NCBI GenBank assembly: GCA_036346395.1
Contig: CM070594.1
Location: 21,857,385 to 21,921,384, forward strand
Direction: 5' to 3'
From: Hsuehochloa calcarea
Taxonomy: Eukaryota; Streptophyta; Magnoliopsida; Poales; Poaceae
DNA: 64,000 nucleotides
Position numbers and translations under genes: made by a program. The notes under the pieces are model-generated. The model was not told where the DNA came from, ran no database searches, and saw only the letters and a list, made by a program, of their open reading frames with translations. Shown here in pieces: positions 1 through 9,462 of the stretch (the stretch's first letter is position 1; each line of letters opens with the position of its first letter).

Positions 1-932
1 CGCCCGGCCACCCGCCTGCAACTCTAGGCGCCGAAGCACCGCATGCTCACCGCCGACCACCACCGGCGGCTCGCATGTCTGCGATCACGCTGGCGCCGCC
101 GCGCACCGGTGCACAACCCCCACATGAGGCTCCACCCAAAGCGCGCTGCCCCATTAGCCGAACAACTCCTCGCATGATCGGCCGTCGACTTGAAGCGACC
201 ACGAGTCATCGCGCATGGCCACTGTTGTCGCCCACCGCGACATCGCTTCCGCCGGCCGCCTCCGTCGCGCCTTCCCGGTTGACCCACACGCGACGCCGAC
301 GCCGCACGCCAGCACTTGAAGCGCCGCCGCCTCACCCGGTGAATAGGGTAGGGAAACCCAACCCCGATTCGGTCCCTTTGACCCGGCTGTGTGGGCCGGC
401 GGAACTGACCTAGGGAAAACAAACAGGCCGTGGAAATTGGCCCAGCCGAAAATTCAGAGAAAAAGAAGAAAAAAAGGGAGAAAAATGAAAAATCCTGGTT
501 TTTGCAAAAAGACCCTCACTTGAACGAGACCATGAACGACGAACACCAAGTCCCCAATTCCTAATGGAACGACAACTTGACCTTGAATTGCAGAATGAAT
601 CAATGGATCGCCTTGTCCTCTCTCAATGTCCTCGCATGAATTCAGGTTTTGAAAGAACAAGCAATAGCTATGTTTCTATTCTTATGCATAAACTGGTCTA
701 AGGCAAAAGGCACAAAATACATGAGTATATAAGACCCTAGGGCCAACCACAAGGTATGTAAACCGACTCCAACTCATCCCTACACGGATTTGGACTCAAA
801 CTCACACAAAAGGAAAACCTAAATTTACAGCCGAAGGATTGCTTTGGTTATTGCAGTGCGACGGTGGTGTTTCTGAGGCTGGGCCTTACCCATTGTGTGG
901 GTATTGGAATAAACTTTCCAACAAGCCCAAGA
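1..932 (-). mobile_element. Decayed Ty3-gypsy LTR-like sequence (left edge)
   Basis: No convincing gene is seen. Read on the minus strand, a TATA-like CTTATATACT (724-733) is followed by a long untranslated-type stretch that runs off the left edge and becomes GC-rich below position 420. This is the layout expected of an LTR R-U5 region. It lies just downstream, on the same strand, of a gypsy pol C-terminal remnant. LTR ends and a target duplication are not visible, so the limits are approximate. Open frames in 24-422 have biased, repeat-like composition and are not supported as genes. Confidence 0.35.
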
Positions 933-1215
933 TCACCCCAATCGGTCTTCGTATATGGAAGTTATGACCTTTTTATTACGAGCATGTTGGGCTGTCCTGA
1001 ACCGAATCCGAATTGAATTCTGAGTTGATTCCGAGTTTGATTTCGGTTGGATATGTGGAAGGTCCGAATTGGGCTTGGAAATCTTATCCAAAACTTGGAT
1101 TTTATATTCTTGGGCTTCTCCCCTTCTCCCCTCTTGGTCGCGTGGGATTCTTCTCCCTTGTTGGCCGCATTTGTTGCCCTCCTTCATGACTTTGTCCCCG
1201 GCCTCCCTCTCCTCC

Positions 1216-1450
1216 CTCTTGGTTACAAAGTCTTTAAACTTGTCGACCCTGAGAATACACAAAGTATTGCTTTTAGGTAGTATCCAATATTCATGGACAA
1301 CACAAGGAAACTCATTAAGAAACAAATGCATCTGTTGATTAAGAAGGTTGGCTCTTGCTATAGTCATTGGACTTTTTGGTGCTTCATGAACATGCTCAAT
1401 GCACTCTTGGAGAATTGGAAGATGCAGTCGTAGTAAAGATATCCTCATTA
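1216..1450 (-). pseudogene. Ty3-gypsy pol C-terminal remnant
   Basis: A minus-strand open frame spanning 933-1550 contains a segment (ARANLLNQQMHLFLNE, then ILPKSNTLCILR) that resembles the tail found after the integrase in many plant Ty3-gypsy polyproteins (a TRARA-type motif, then a leucine-rich stretch and an ILP...LCILR motif). No RT, RNase H or integrase core precedes it, so the element is truncated. Similarity was judged from memory of the family. The alternative is a chance open frame in AT-rich DNA. Confidence 0.35.
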
Positions 1451-1510
1451 TCCTCTCTTTCTTCAAGAAAAGTCGTCCTTGGCTTTTGATAGCCTGAAAA
1501 TATGCTAAAG

Positions 1511-1629
1511 AAAGAAAACAACGTATATACATGGTATATGTATTTATCATCCAAACTCCTTCCGTTTAGCACATGATGATTTGCTGAAATCGTACTAATA
1601 AAAGAAAACAACGCATATACATGATATAT
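1511..1629. repeat. Direct repeat pair, 29 bp, 90 bp apart
   Basis: AAAGAAAACAACGTATATAC at 1511 and AAAGAAAACAACGCATATAC at 1601 start two 29-bp copies that differ at only about two positions (1511-1539 and 1601-1629). They lie between the gypsy remnant and the solo LTR. The likely origin is a local tandem duplication. Confidence 0.7.
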
Positions 1630-1707
1630 ATTCAAAAATATAAAAGGCTGAATATAAAAATAAAATTACAGAATATAAAGATTCAGAATGATATTGAGTA
1701 ATATAAG

Positions 1708-3689
1708 TGTAATACCCCGGAATTTAATCAGGTAATTAGGAATTTAGCCGGGATAAGAAAAGGCAACAAAAGAAGAGAAAATACCTGAAAAGAAAGGGGG
1801 ATTTCTGCTTTTATTCGACAACTTGGGCTCGGGCGCGGCCAGAGGGGCCCAAGTGTGGCCGCCATAAAGGGGCGGGGGTTCCCACCCCAAAACCCTAATC
1901 CCCTCCTCCTCTCCCCATTCCTCCCACTTGAGCCGCCGCCTCTCCCCACCTCTCCCTGCTGTGCGCCGTTGTTCGTCATATTTGGGTACGTTGCGTTCAT
2001 TTTATGATCTGATTACCTCTTAGAACGGTGTATGTATCGTCTTTATGTTTCTTTTGGCACCGAGATCACATGATTTGGATCTACGGTTTAGGAGTTATGG
2101 TAGTTTTACCGCGACTGATCAGGAGAGCTGACGAGTTGTGGTAGATTGCATTGTCTGGTTATTATGAATTTTTATAGGCCGAATTACAAAAGCCACCCAA
2201 AATGAATATTTTAGAGGAGTCAGAAATATTTCCAAGCTGATAAAGAACACAATTTTTAGAGTTTGCAAACAAAAGTTATGAAATTTTTACCGTCGCTGTT
2301 TTGCTAACTGTCAGATTGCAGAGATAGAAAACTTAGAAAAACTTTACCTGAATATAAGAATTAGTAGGAGGTCGAATCAGGAGATTTGTCCAACTAGACT
2401 ATTGTAGCTGGTTTTGTCATGATTCCATAGAGTCCAATATCACCCCATTCCGAGTTGCGTAGCAAAAGTTATGGTGGTTTTAGTACTCTATCCAGAAAAC
2501 CCGACGTGAAGTTGATGTTTTTTTAATTGGCCTGGTAGGGGTATTACTTCTCTGATTCAGCGAGGCTCACCAACTAGACTTAGTTGGATAATTTAATTAT
2601 CTTTCCAGAAAGTCTAAGAAAATTTTATTTGGACCCCTGTACTAATAGATATGGATTTTTGAAGTTGACTGTCCACCGAGGGGACAGATCGACGTTTAGG
2701 AGTTTGGGGTCGGGATCGAGTTAGGAGTTTTGCAAGTCCATGGTTGTTGTTATATAGGTTGTTTTGATCTGCTGCTGTGTCTTAGCATGTGTTATAACTA
2801 TTATTCAGGTGGTGGACCGGTGCATGGAGCAGCTCATTCTGTACATCCCTCGTTCTCTCGTGGTTAAGGCAAGTACAGTAGTGGTAAATTTCATGTATGC
2901 ATGATGATTTAAAGTATTGACCATGTGCATCATGATATCATATTGGAGGCATGGTCACGTGGTGACCAAGCATTAATTGAGGTCCCCGTCATGAATATGA
3001 TGGGCTTTTGGGTCCCCATACTTGTGGAGTATAGGCTAAGGTCCCTGTGCTAGAAGGCACATGCATGGGTGTGCATCGACGGATGCACACTCCGCAATAC
3101 CGGTATATGCAAAAGAGAGAAATAAAAGTTCATTTGAACAGTTTGCATCGCATAAGCATGAGACATATTTGTTATTGGGTTATGTGGATGGATGTTGTTA
3201 ATTACAGTTGTGTTAGCTATTGTCTTACTATTTGTACTTTGCTGAGTCTTGGACTCACTCTTGCTGATGTTGTGTTTTTAGGTACCTCGTTTGCGGACGG
3301 CATGCATGGGAGGGAGTAGGGTTGTTTTGGTTGTACTCACTACCACATATTCTTTAAAAGATAATTATCATTTAGACCATACCTTAATAACAAGCAAACT
3401 GCTTAAGGATTAACTTTGGCTATACTTGAATGCATTGGTTTATTTGTAATAATGAGAGTGGTAAATTTTAATTATGCTTGCTTACGTTTTAGCTGAGTAG
3501 ATTATTTATGAATGCTTCGATGAACTTTGGATGTTGAAATAGTGATAATTTTATAAGCATCTATTGGAATCTCCGGTAAACTTAGTTATACAAAGGAGGT
3601 TCTCTCGAAATTCTTTGTAGTGTCTTAGATTTGTATTTGTTATATTGTTATTTTAGTAGCATTCTAGGCTCATGTTAATGGGTGTTACA
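1708..3689. mobile_element. Solo LTR (Ty3-gypsy type), 1982 bp
   Basis: The segment starts TGTAATACCCC and ends GGGTGTTACA, an inverted terminal pair typical of plant gypsy LTRs. The flanking pentamers are ATAAG (1703-1707) and ATAAT (3690-3694), a 4/5 match expected for an aged target duplication. There are no gag or pol frames inside, so it is read as a solo LTR left by LTR-LTR recombination. The interior has a GC-rich portion (1810-1990) and a block with repeated GGTCCC words near 2980-3050. The open frame at 3047-3319 has no recognisable domain and is treated as fortuitous. Confidence 0.65.
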
Positions 3690-3724
3690 ATAATGATCAA
3701 ATATTCAAGAGTATATGGTATTTG

Positions 3725-3726
<2 letters not shown>

Positions 3727-3780
<54 letters not shown>
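3727..3780. repeat. (AT)n microsatellite, left of the viral block
   Basis: About 27 uninterrupted AT units. The following ~280 bp (3781-4060) is AT-rich, with recurring ATATTCGT-like words and no gene. A second AT array lies at the other end of the viral block (21608-21671). Confidence 0.95.
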
Positions 3781-3784
<4 letters not shown>

Positions 3785-4224
3785 GATATAAGTCACAAAG
3801 ACTGAATTTGATATTCGGATGATATTAAACGTTCTCAATATGTATTCAAGTATATATTTATATTACAAATATTGTCCTTGATATTTGTATGATATATATT
3901 CAATAATATTCTTGGTTACTATTTAATGAACAGTATTATGAATAATATTCATCCGAAATATTCGTCCAATATTCGTCCTTGATATTCGTTCACAGTATTC
4001 TTGAATAATATTTTGATTATGAATAGTATTCATGAATAGTATATGACTTAATTCAGGATCTTTTGCAGGTTGGCGAAACTAATATTACGGCCGGTTTGTG
4101 TAGCAGTAGTTGTTTTATCCTACTCGTACTCACCATATTTATTGCTAAATTTGCTTCAAAAGTAACTAATCTTTTCCCTAGACGTTCTAAGCCATAACCA
4201 TATAAGAAAATTTTTTATCGTCTC

Positions 4225-4320
4225 CCTAGGCAGTTCCACCCAAAGGGAACACTTCTCTACGACCTATTGTTCACACCACCCTAACTCTTGAGGGGGAATT
4301 TACAGAACTACCGCCTGAGG
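4225..4320 (-). other. Stem-loop in the viral leader region
   Basis: CCTAGGCAGTTC (4225-4236) can pair with GAACTACCGCCTGAGG (4305-4320), leaving a 3-nt bulge, a 1-nt bulge and a 68-nt loop. Structured leaders with short ORFs are general in Caulimoviridae pregenomic RNAs. Pairing was judged by eye and no free energy was computed. Confidence 0.4.
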
Positions 4321-4830
4321 TTTCTCCTATAGGGTCCCTAGCATAAAACCTTTCCTCATATGAATATGCCAAAGAAAATCTACGGGATAAAGAAAAACTA
4401 CTTCATTTCCATAAATCTAACGTACATATAGTTTTCCCTTTCGGGAAACCCGACTACAACAAAAACAGAACTTTACCTCACGTAGATAATATTACACACG
4501 TGGCTTGAATATTTTACAATGGCTTCTTTCTCTTAAACACACTTAGAGAAAGATTAGGCTTAGTGGCTAATTACATATGGTTTAGTGGCTAATTGGGTGT
4601 TTAGGAGTAGATATGTGTCTTTATAATGGAATAGGATCACAACTTTCTTCTCAGGAAAAGGTTTTGGCTAATTTGGCTAATCCTGTAGAATGAAAGCTAC
4701 TTTCCTACTCTTGCTTTGGTTTCTACTTGTGTTTCTTCGATGTGTCTTCCTTCTTATGCGTGTTTCTTTCTCATCTTTCTTTCTTCCCTTCTTTTTTTTT
4801 CTCTTTCTCGAGCTTGTAGTCTGCTTCTCC

Positions 4831-4837
4831 TTTTATA
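4831..4837 (-). promoter_or_regulatory. TATA-box candidate A, viral intergenic region
   Basis: On the minus strand CTATAAAAGGAG sits downstream of the viroplasmin-like ORF and upstream of the structured leader. A TGACG motif (as-1-like half site) lies about 210 nt upstream, at roughly 5043-5050. Position and sequence fit a pregenomic-RNA promoter. No tRNA-Met primer-binding site was found between here and 4060, so that part of the leader may be lost. Confidence 0.45.
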
Positions 4838-5218
4838 GTGCCAAGAGGATAAATGCTTTTTCTCGACGCTTCTTCCCCTTTGCTTGGGTGGTTGGAGCCT
4901 TATGAAATATATTCTTCTAAGTCATGGTGGATTTCTTGAATTCTTCTTAGTCCTGATGGATGCTTGACCGAATAATTTGCAGAAGTAGATGGTACTCCAT
5001 TATTGTCCTTGCAGATATTTTCCTTGCCGAAGATAATAGTCTGTCGTCATTCTTCTTTGTCGGGGATGATGTCTTTTTTGTCGCCTTTGATACAGAGTTT
5101 TTTTTACTCACTATCTTCATCTATGATTATTGGCGCAGAGACTGTTCCTTCAATTTTATCTGGTTGGATCATTAGGTGGATGATTGGTAATGTATGGGTA
5201 TTGGAATTAATTTCCCTT

Positions 5219-5228
5219 CCTTATATAG
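5219..5228 (-). promoter_or_regulatory. TATA-box candidate B, viral intergenic region
   Basis: On the minus strand CTATATAAGGAAGGG closely resembles the TATA context of caulimovirus 35S-type promoters. It lies 240 nt downstream of the ORF4-position stop codon. Only one of candidates A and B need be the real promoter. The sequence from 4840 to 5340 contains only short frames on the viral strand, and the hydrophobic plus-strand frames there are antisense shadows. Confidence 0.45.
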
Positions 5229-5467
5229 GTAAAGGAAGTTTTCTTGGAGGTCTTCAAATACTCTCATTTTTCTCTCTTGTTATTGGATATCTGGTCCTGA
5301 ATAGGATAGTGTCTGGTGGCTTAATCTGGAAATGAGTATTTCATGGGCTGCTTTGCTGTAGGAATTTTTTGTGGAATCTCTCTCTTGGTATTTGTGGCTA
5401 CAAATGATATTATTTTGATGTCCGAAATTTGGATATTTTAATATATGAATGTATTTCAGTATATTTT

Positions 5468-6060
5468 TTAATTTGGATTTTGCCCGTGTCCGGCGATATC
5501 CATTGTGTCTATATCTGACAATGGTATTTCAAATTTTTCATCTATTAATCTTTTCATATCTTCAAATCTATCATTCATATCCTTTTTTAATTCATTTAGA
5601 ATTTCTTCCTTTATATCTCTCTTTAATTGTGAAGATATAGTTTCAATTCTCTCATCTATTTTTCGGTCTATATATGAAGCATCTGAAGAATTAATTCCTT
5701 TTATTAAACATTCTTTATATGTAGGCCCTTTTGATGTCCCATCTTCTTTTATATTTACTAAGGACAGGGGCTCTGAAGGTTTTTTATTCTTTGTTTTTTT
5801 TTAAATTTTTGGATATACTCTTTTGCAGCTGGTTCCATATAATAATTAATTCCTAATATTTTTCTGGCTTGAGCTAGTGCTTCATCAATATTTGCATATT
5901 TTTTCCAAGATATTCCTCCTGATAATTTTGAGTCTATTTTTTGAGCTACTATTTCTTCAAAAGATATATATATATTCCGGGTAGTTTCCCTTCAAAAACC
6001 ACATATAGAAGTCTTAATTATAAGATTTCAGAATTTTCTGAAATAGATATTTCTTCATTT
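5468..6060 (-). pseudogene. Viral ORF4-position gene with viroplasmin-like domain, broken
   Basis: Minus-strand gene remnant downstream of RNase H. The N-terminal part reads YVVFEGKLPGIY, then after a frame change FEEIVAQK, SGGISWKKYA and DEALAQARKILG. This order (VVF-G-PGIY, aromatic-EE, G-WKKY, EA...A) matches the viroplasmin / RNase HI N-terminal hybrid-binding fold known from caulimovirus P6 and cellular RNase H1. The frame change sits in a short TA run near 5965-5975. A stop (about 5802) and another frame change precede a charged, coiled-coil-like C-terminal half (5470-5740, rich in K/E/D/I) that ends at 5468. Which viral ORF this equals in known tungroviruses is uncertain. Confidence 0.6.
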
Positions 6061-6179
6061 CTTATATGAAAGTATTCGGCAAGACTATTTAATATTGAAA
6101 GCATACAACCTTTGTCTTCACGCTTATTATTATATTGGTACTAGAAATTATCCAATATGCATTCTTGTATTTCATCTAT

Positions 6180-6640
6180 ATTTATTTGATCCTTAGGTTT
6201 GAATTTGTATGAATTCGGGGGAAATATTTTGAGCTTATTTTCAGATCCAAAACTGAAGAATTCAATCCCATTGTAATTTTATAGAACGCTTCATTTCTGC
6301 AAAATAGATGAACGAGATAACAGGTCAGGCAATTTATTTTCTTTTCCTTTTATGTGTTCAAATATGACCTTATAACCATTTCTAGTAATAATGTCTTCAA
6401 ATAAAACCCATCTTCTAGTGGAACTCTTCTTGCTATAAATTTGATTATAATATTTACATATAGCTTCACAGTCTGTTCTTACTGTAAATTCTTTAAAACC
6501 TAAATAAAGTCTAAAGACATTTATTGCATTTATTACTGGAGGATTTCTCTGTCAGTATTGTTTACAGTTTTTAACTTATAACTTCTAGAGGTGTATCTAC
6601 CTATTTTTTCCTCTGATTTTGATGAATATTTATTAGGTTT
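6180..6640 (-). pseudogene. Viral polyprotein RNase H region, heavily degraded
   Basis: The minus-strand sequence continues from the RT/RNase H junction, and fragments in several frames remain recognisable. KGKENKLPDLLSR near 6310-6355 matches the ENxLxDxLSR motif ending pararetroviral RNase H domains. Multiple stops and shifts lie between 6640 and 6360. The tail towards 6180 (NIDEIQECILDNF) is probably the polyprotein C-terminus. It is too broken to be translated. Confidence 0.5.
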
Positions 6641-7775
6641 TTATTTTAATATGGCACCCCATCCTGATTGAGAGGCATCTGTCTCGATAATAAAATAATT
6701 GTTATCTAATGGTAATTCTAAAGGTTTTAATTCTTTAACCTTATCTTTTATTAATCTTACTAATTTAATGTCTTCAGAATTAAAATACCTTTGGCCATTT
6801 TTTTTTCTTAATTTTGCATATAAAGGCCCAGCTATTTTTGCTAAATTGTCTATATAATTTCTAGCATAATTCACAATTCCTAGAAATTGTTGTAAAGTCT
6901 TTTTATCATTCATGGTATCTGGGAATTGTATAATCTTTTTAGCAATATGCTCTTGCAGATTTATTTTGCCTTCTCCTATTTCATGACCAAGAAAATTAAC
7001 TTTTTCTTTACAAATTTCCATTTTCTTTTTAGATAATATTAACCCATTTTTTCTACTTTTCTAAAAATCTCAAGATGAGCAATATGTTCTTTGTAAGTTT
7101 TAGAAAATATAAGCAAATCATCTATATATACTAAAACAAATTCTAGATTTTCATTGAAAATGCTTTGCATTTTTATTTGAAATAACGCAGGTGCATTTTT
7201 TTAATCCTAAGGGCATAACTAGCCATTCAAAATGTCCCTGGGGACATGTAAATGCAGTCCATTCTATTGATTTTGTTGCCATTTTAACTTGCCAGAAACT
7301 TGCTTTTAAATCAAATTTAGAAAAATATTTGCTTCCTTGTATTCTATTAATCCATTCCTGTTTATTTGGGATATTATAAGCATCTTCTATAGTATTATCA
7401 TTGAGCCTTTTGTAATTAATAACCATTCTTGACTTACCTCTAGCTATTTCAGAATGATTTCTAACTATAAAGGCAGTTGACCTATGAGGGCTTTTACTTT
7501 CTCTTATTGCTCTTAACTTTAATAGCTCTTCTATGTGCATTTTAAATTCTTCTATATCTTTTGGAGTGGCTTCTATTGGACATGTCTTGATTATATATTC
7601 TAGATTTATAATGTTTATTTTACATATAATACCATTACTCTCCCAATATTTCATAGGTATCTCTCCAATTATTTGGATATCTTCTAGTCTTTGAACAATC
7701 TTTTCTATATCTTTTTTGGACTTTATATCTCTATACCAATTAGGTGCAAAAGATTGTAACCCAATGCAGTCCACT
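6641..7775 (-). pseudogene. Viral polyprotein reverse transcriptase region, broken by frameshifts
   Basis: Two long minus-strand frames (7775-7151 and 7021-6641) cover caulimovirid RT. Visible motifs are PHRSTAFIV, KSRMVINYKRLN, FSKFDLKASFWQ and WLVMPLGLK, then the catalytic YIDD (7117-7128), FLGHEIGEGKI, LQQFLGIVNYARNYI and the start of RNase H (ETDASQSGWGA). At least one frame change lies between the first frame and YIDD (about 7195). The region joins the capsid/protease part at 19029, beyond the Copia element inserted at 7775/7776. Confidence 0.85.
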
Positions 7776-7904
7776 TGAGAGACCATGTGAGAGGTCCTCC
7801 ATTATGAGTGATGAGTATTTGACAGCTTGTTGAATAGGTTGAGAGGTGAGTCTCTCTGTTTGTACTGTTTCTGTGCTGTAACAGGATAATCAGAACTACC
7901 GCTG

Positions 7905-8210
7905 TGTATGTAGCGGAAGTTCCGATAATCAGAACTACCGGAGTGCGGAAAGAGGAACTTCCGATTAATCTGGGAATTATGTTCGGTTGAAGTAATCGGA
8001 ACTTCCGCACCTGGGGTCGCGGTTTGTCCGATAATGCTGACGTGAGTATTCCTCCGAGCGCGAATCGAATTGAAAATGGGAGTGCGGATGTTCGATAATC
8101 GGAAGTTCCGCAATGGTAAGCGCGGAACTTCCGATAATCCTGACAAGTGCGGACGTTCCGGAAATCGGAACTTCCGCAGTGGTAAGTGCGGAACTTCCGA
8201 TTGTGTCCAG
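7905..8210. repeat. Cluster 1 of near-palindromic CGGAACTTCCG motifs
   Basis: At least seven copies or variants occur: GCGGAAGTTCCG, GGAACTTCCG several times, and AACTACCGGAG. They appear in both orientations and sit 130-435 bp inside the LTR's 5' end. Several copies are followed by a CAGTGGTAAG/CAATGGTAAG spacer, so part of the block is tandem duplication. No function is assigned. Confidence 0.85.
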
Positions 8211-8574
8211 AACTGTGCAGAGAAGGATAGTTTGTGATTTTGAGTTTGTATGAGTTTGAGTCTTGTACAAATATTGATGCTATGATATTGGGCAATGCTA
8301 TGTGATGTGTTTTTGTCTGTGTTGTGCGGGACATCGAGGCGAAGTCGTGGCGAGGCGAAGTGATCGGACTAGGCGCAGCGGCGTTGAGGTCGAGCGGTCG
8401 GGATGTGTCAAGACGGCGTGAATCTTGAGGTGGTTGTGAGTCAAGGACAGCAAGGTGTACGGAGGCTTCGGAAGGTGCGGAAGGCGAAACGGTCTTTTCG
8501 CAAAGCGGCACAAGTGGAGGCGGTTCCGTTCGGGTGTAGCGGGCTTAATGGGTTGGAGGCCCATTAGCCAAGGG

Positions 8575-8584
8575 CTATAAATAG
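8575..8584 (+). promoter_or_regulatory. LTR TATA box
   Basis: CTATAAATAG followed by AGG, about 800 bp into the 5' LTR. The solo LTR at 13234-15230 has the same CTATAAATAGAGG context on its own coding strand. Confidence 0.75.
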
Positions 8585-9147
8585 AGGTGAACCCCTGGTG
8601 TTAGGGTTAGACTTTGAGAGAGAAAATTAGGGTTAGCTTTAGCAAAAGAGTTTGTTTTGCTTTTTGAGAGTTTGTTGAGATGGAGAGGATGAACTGAAAT
8701 TGTTTAATCATTCCTCTGTATTTTCCTTTGTAATCTTTTGATTCCTATCAATGAAACTCTGAGGTTTTGATTCCTTGCTTATGCCTCTTTTTATTCCCTC
8801 TCTGTTCATGTTGAATATCTAGGGTTTTGGTGTATCTTTTGATTCCTCGTATGAGATTGCATGAAACTTGATATCTAGAGTCGTTTTGATATTGCTAATA
8901 TATCCTCAAAGTTTCATGAGCTAAGAATCTGAGAATCTTGTCTATTGTGGTTTTTGGTCTTTCTTGCCCCTTCTTCAAGAAATCCGATTTTGCTTTGATT
9001 ATTGAATCTTTGTTTGCGATTCTTCTCCATGAGGTTAAGATGTTGTTTAGGATGATGTCCTGTGAAACTTGACCTGAGAAAAGCATTCAAGATTTAGTAT
9101 TTCGGATTTTTGGGAAAAACCCGAAAGACTTGTTCTTGGTCGGGACA

Positions 9148-9262
9148 ATCGAACTTCCGATTGTCCAGTGAATATCATGAGCGGAACTTCCAGATGAACC
9201 CGGAACTACCGGAGTGCGGAACTACCGCCGAGTAGAATCGGAGCTTCCGATTTCTGACAGAA
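9148..9262. repeat. Cluster 2 of CGGAACTTCCG-like motifs
   Basis: A second set of variants (CGAACTTCCGAT, GCGGAACTTCC, CGGAACTACCGG, CGGAACTACCG, CGGAGCTTCCG) lies 150-260 bp before the LTR's 3' end. Cluster 1 uses the same word at the opposite side of the LTR. Confidence 0.8.
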
Positions 9263-9410
9263 CAGCCCGAAGCTTGTTTTCGTTCTCTGATTTCGCTTCA
9301 CTCTTCTTGAGGTTTTCAGAGGGCTTTGTAGGTTTGTTTAAATCAAGATAAAGGGAGTTCTTATTTTTAAGGCACCATTCACCCCCTCTGTTGCCATTTG
9401 GTCCTTCAAT

Positions 9411-9422
9411 TGGTATCGAGCG
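9411..9422 (+). other. Primer-binding site (initiator Met-tRNA type)
   Basis: TGGTATCGAGCG starts two bases after the 5' LTR end and matches the TGGTATC(A)GAGC primer-binding sequence used by most plant LTR retrotransposons. Confidence 0.85.
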
Positions 9423-9462
9423 GTTAGCTCTTCCTTATAGATCTTAATCGGTCGGTTGAGCC

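Larger units (their letters stand above)
7776..9408 (+). repeat. 5' LTR of the SIRE-type Copia element
   Basis: The 1633-bp LTR runs from TGAGAGACC to GGTCCTTCA and is followed two bases later by the primer-binding site. It contains a clear TATA box (8575-8584) and two clusters of CGGAACTTCCG-like motifs. The AGGCACCATTCACCCCC tail (9370-9386) recurs at the element's 3' end (18983 onwards). Minus-strand frames at 7800-8560 are fortuitous. Confidence 0.85.

Noticed and set aside
4690..5335. Hydrophobic plus-strand frames resembling membrane proteins
   Set aside because: They are antisense to the viral intergenic region. Their Phe/Leu/Ser richness comes from the A-rich viral strand.
7905..8210. 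CGGAACTTCCG clusters as heat-shock elements
   Set aside because: A heat-shock element needs GAA and TTC separated by two bases. Here the spacing is one, and the word is conserved as a longer near-palindrome.
7723..8564. Minus-strand frames of 88-262 codons
   Set aside because: They span the virus-Copia junction and the LTR, where motif repeats keep frames open. The sequence is not homologous to any protein I recognise.
9411..9422. A tRNA gene at the TGGTATC sites (also 35606, 46207, 53123)
   Set aside because: Only 12-18 bases match the tRNA-Met 3' end, each adjoining an LTR border. They are primer-binding sites and not tRNA genes.
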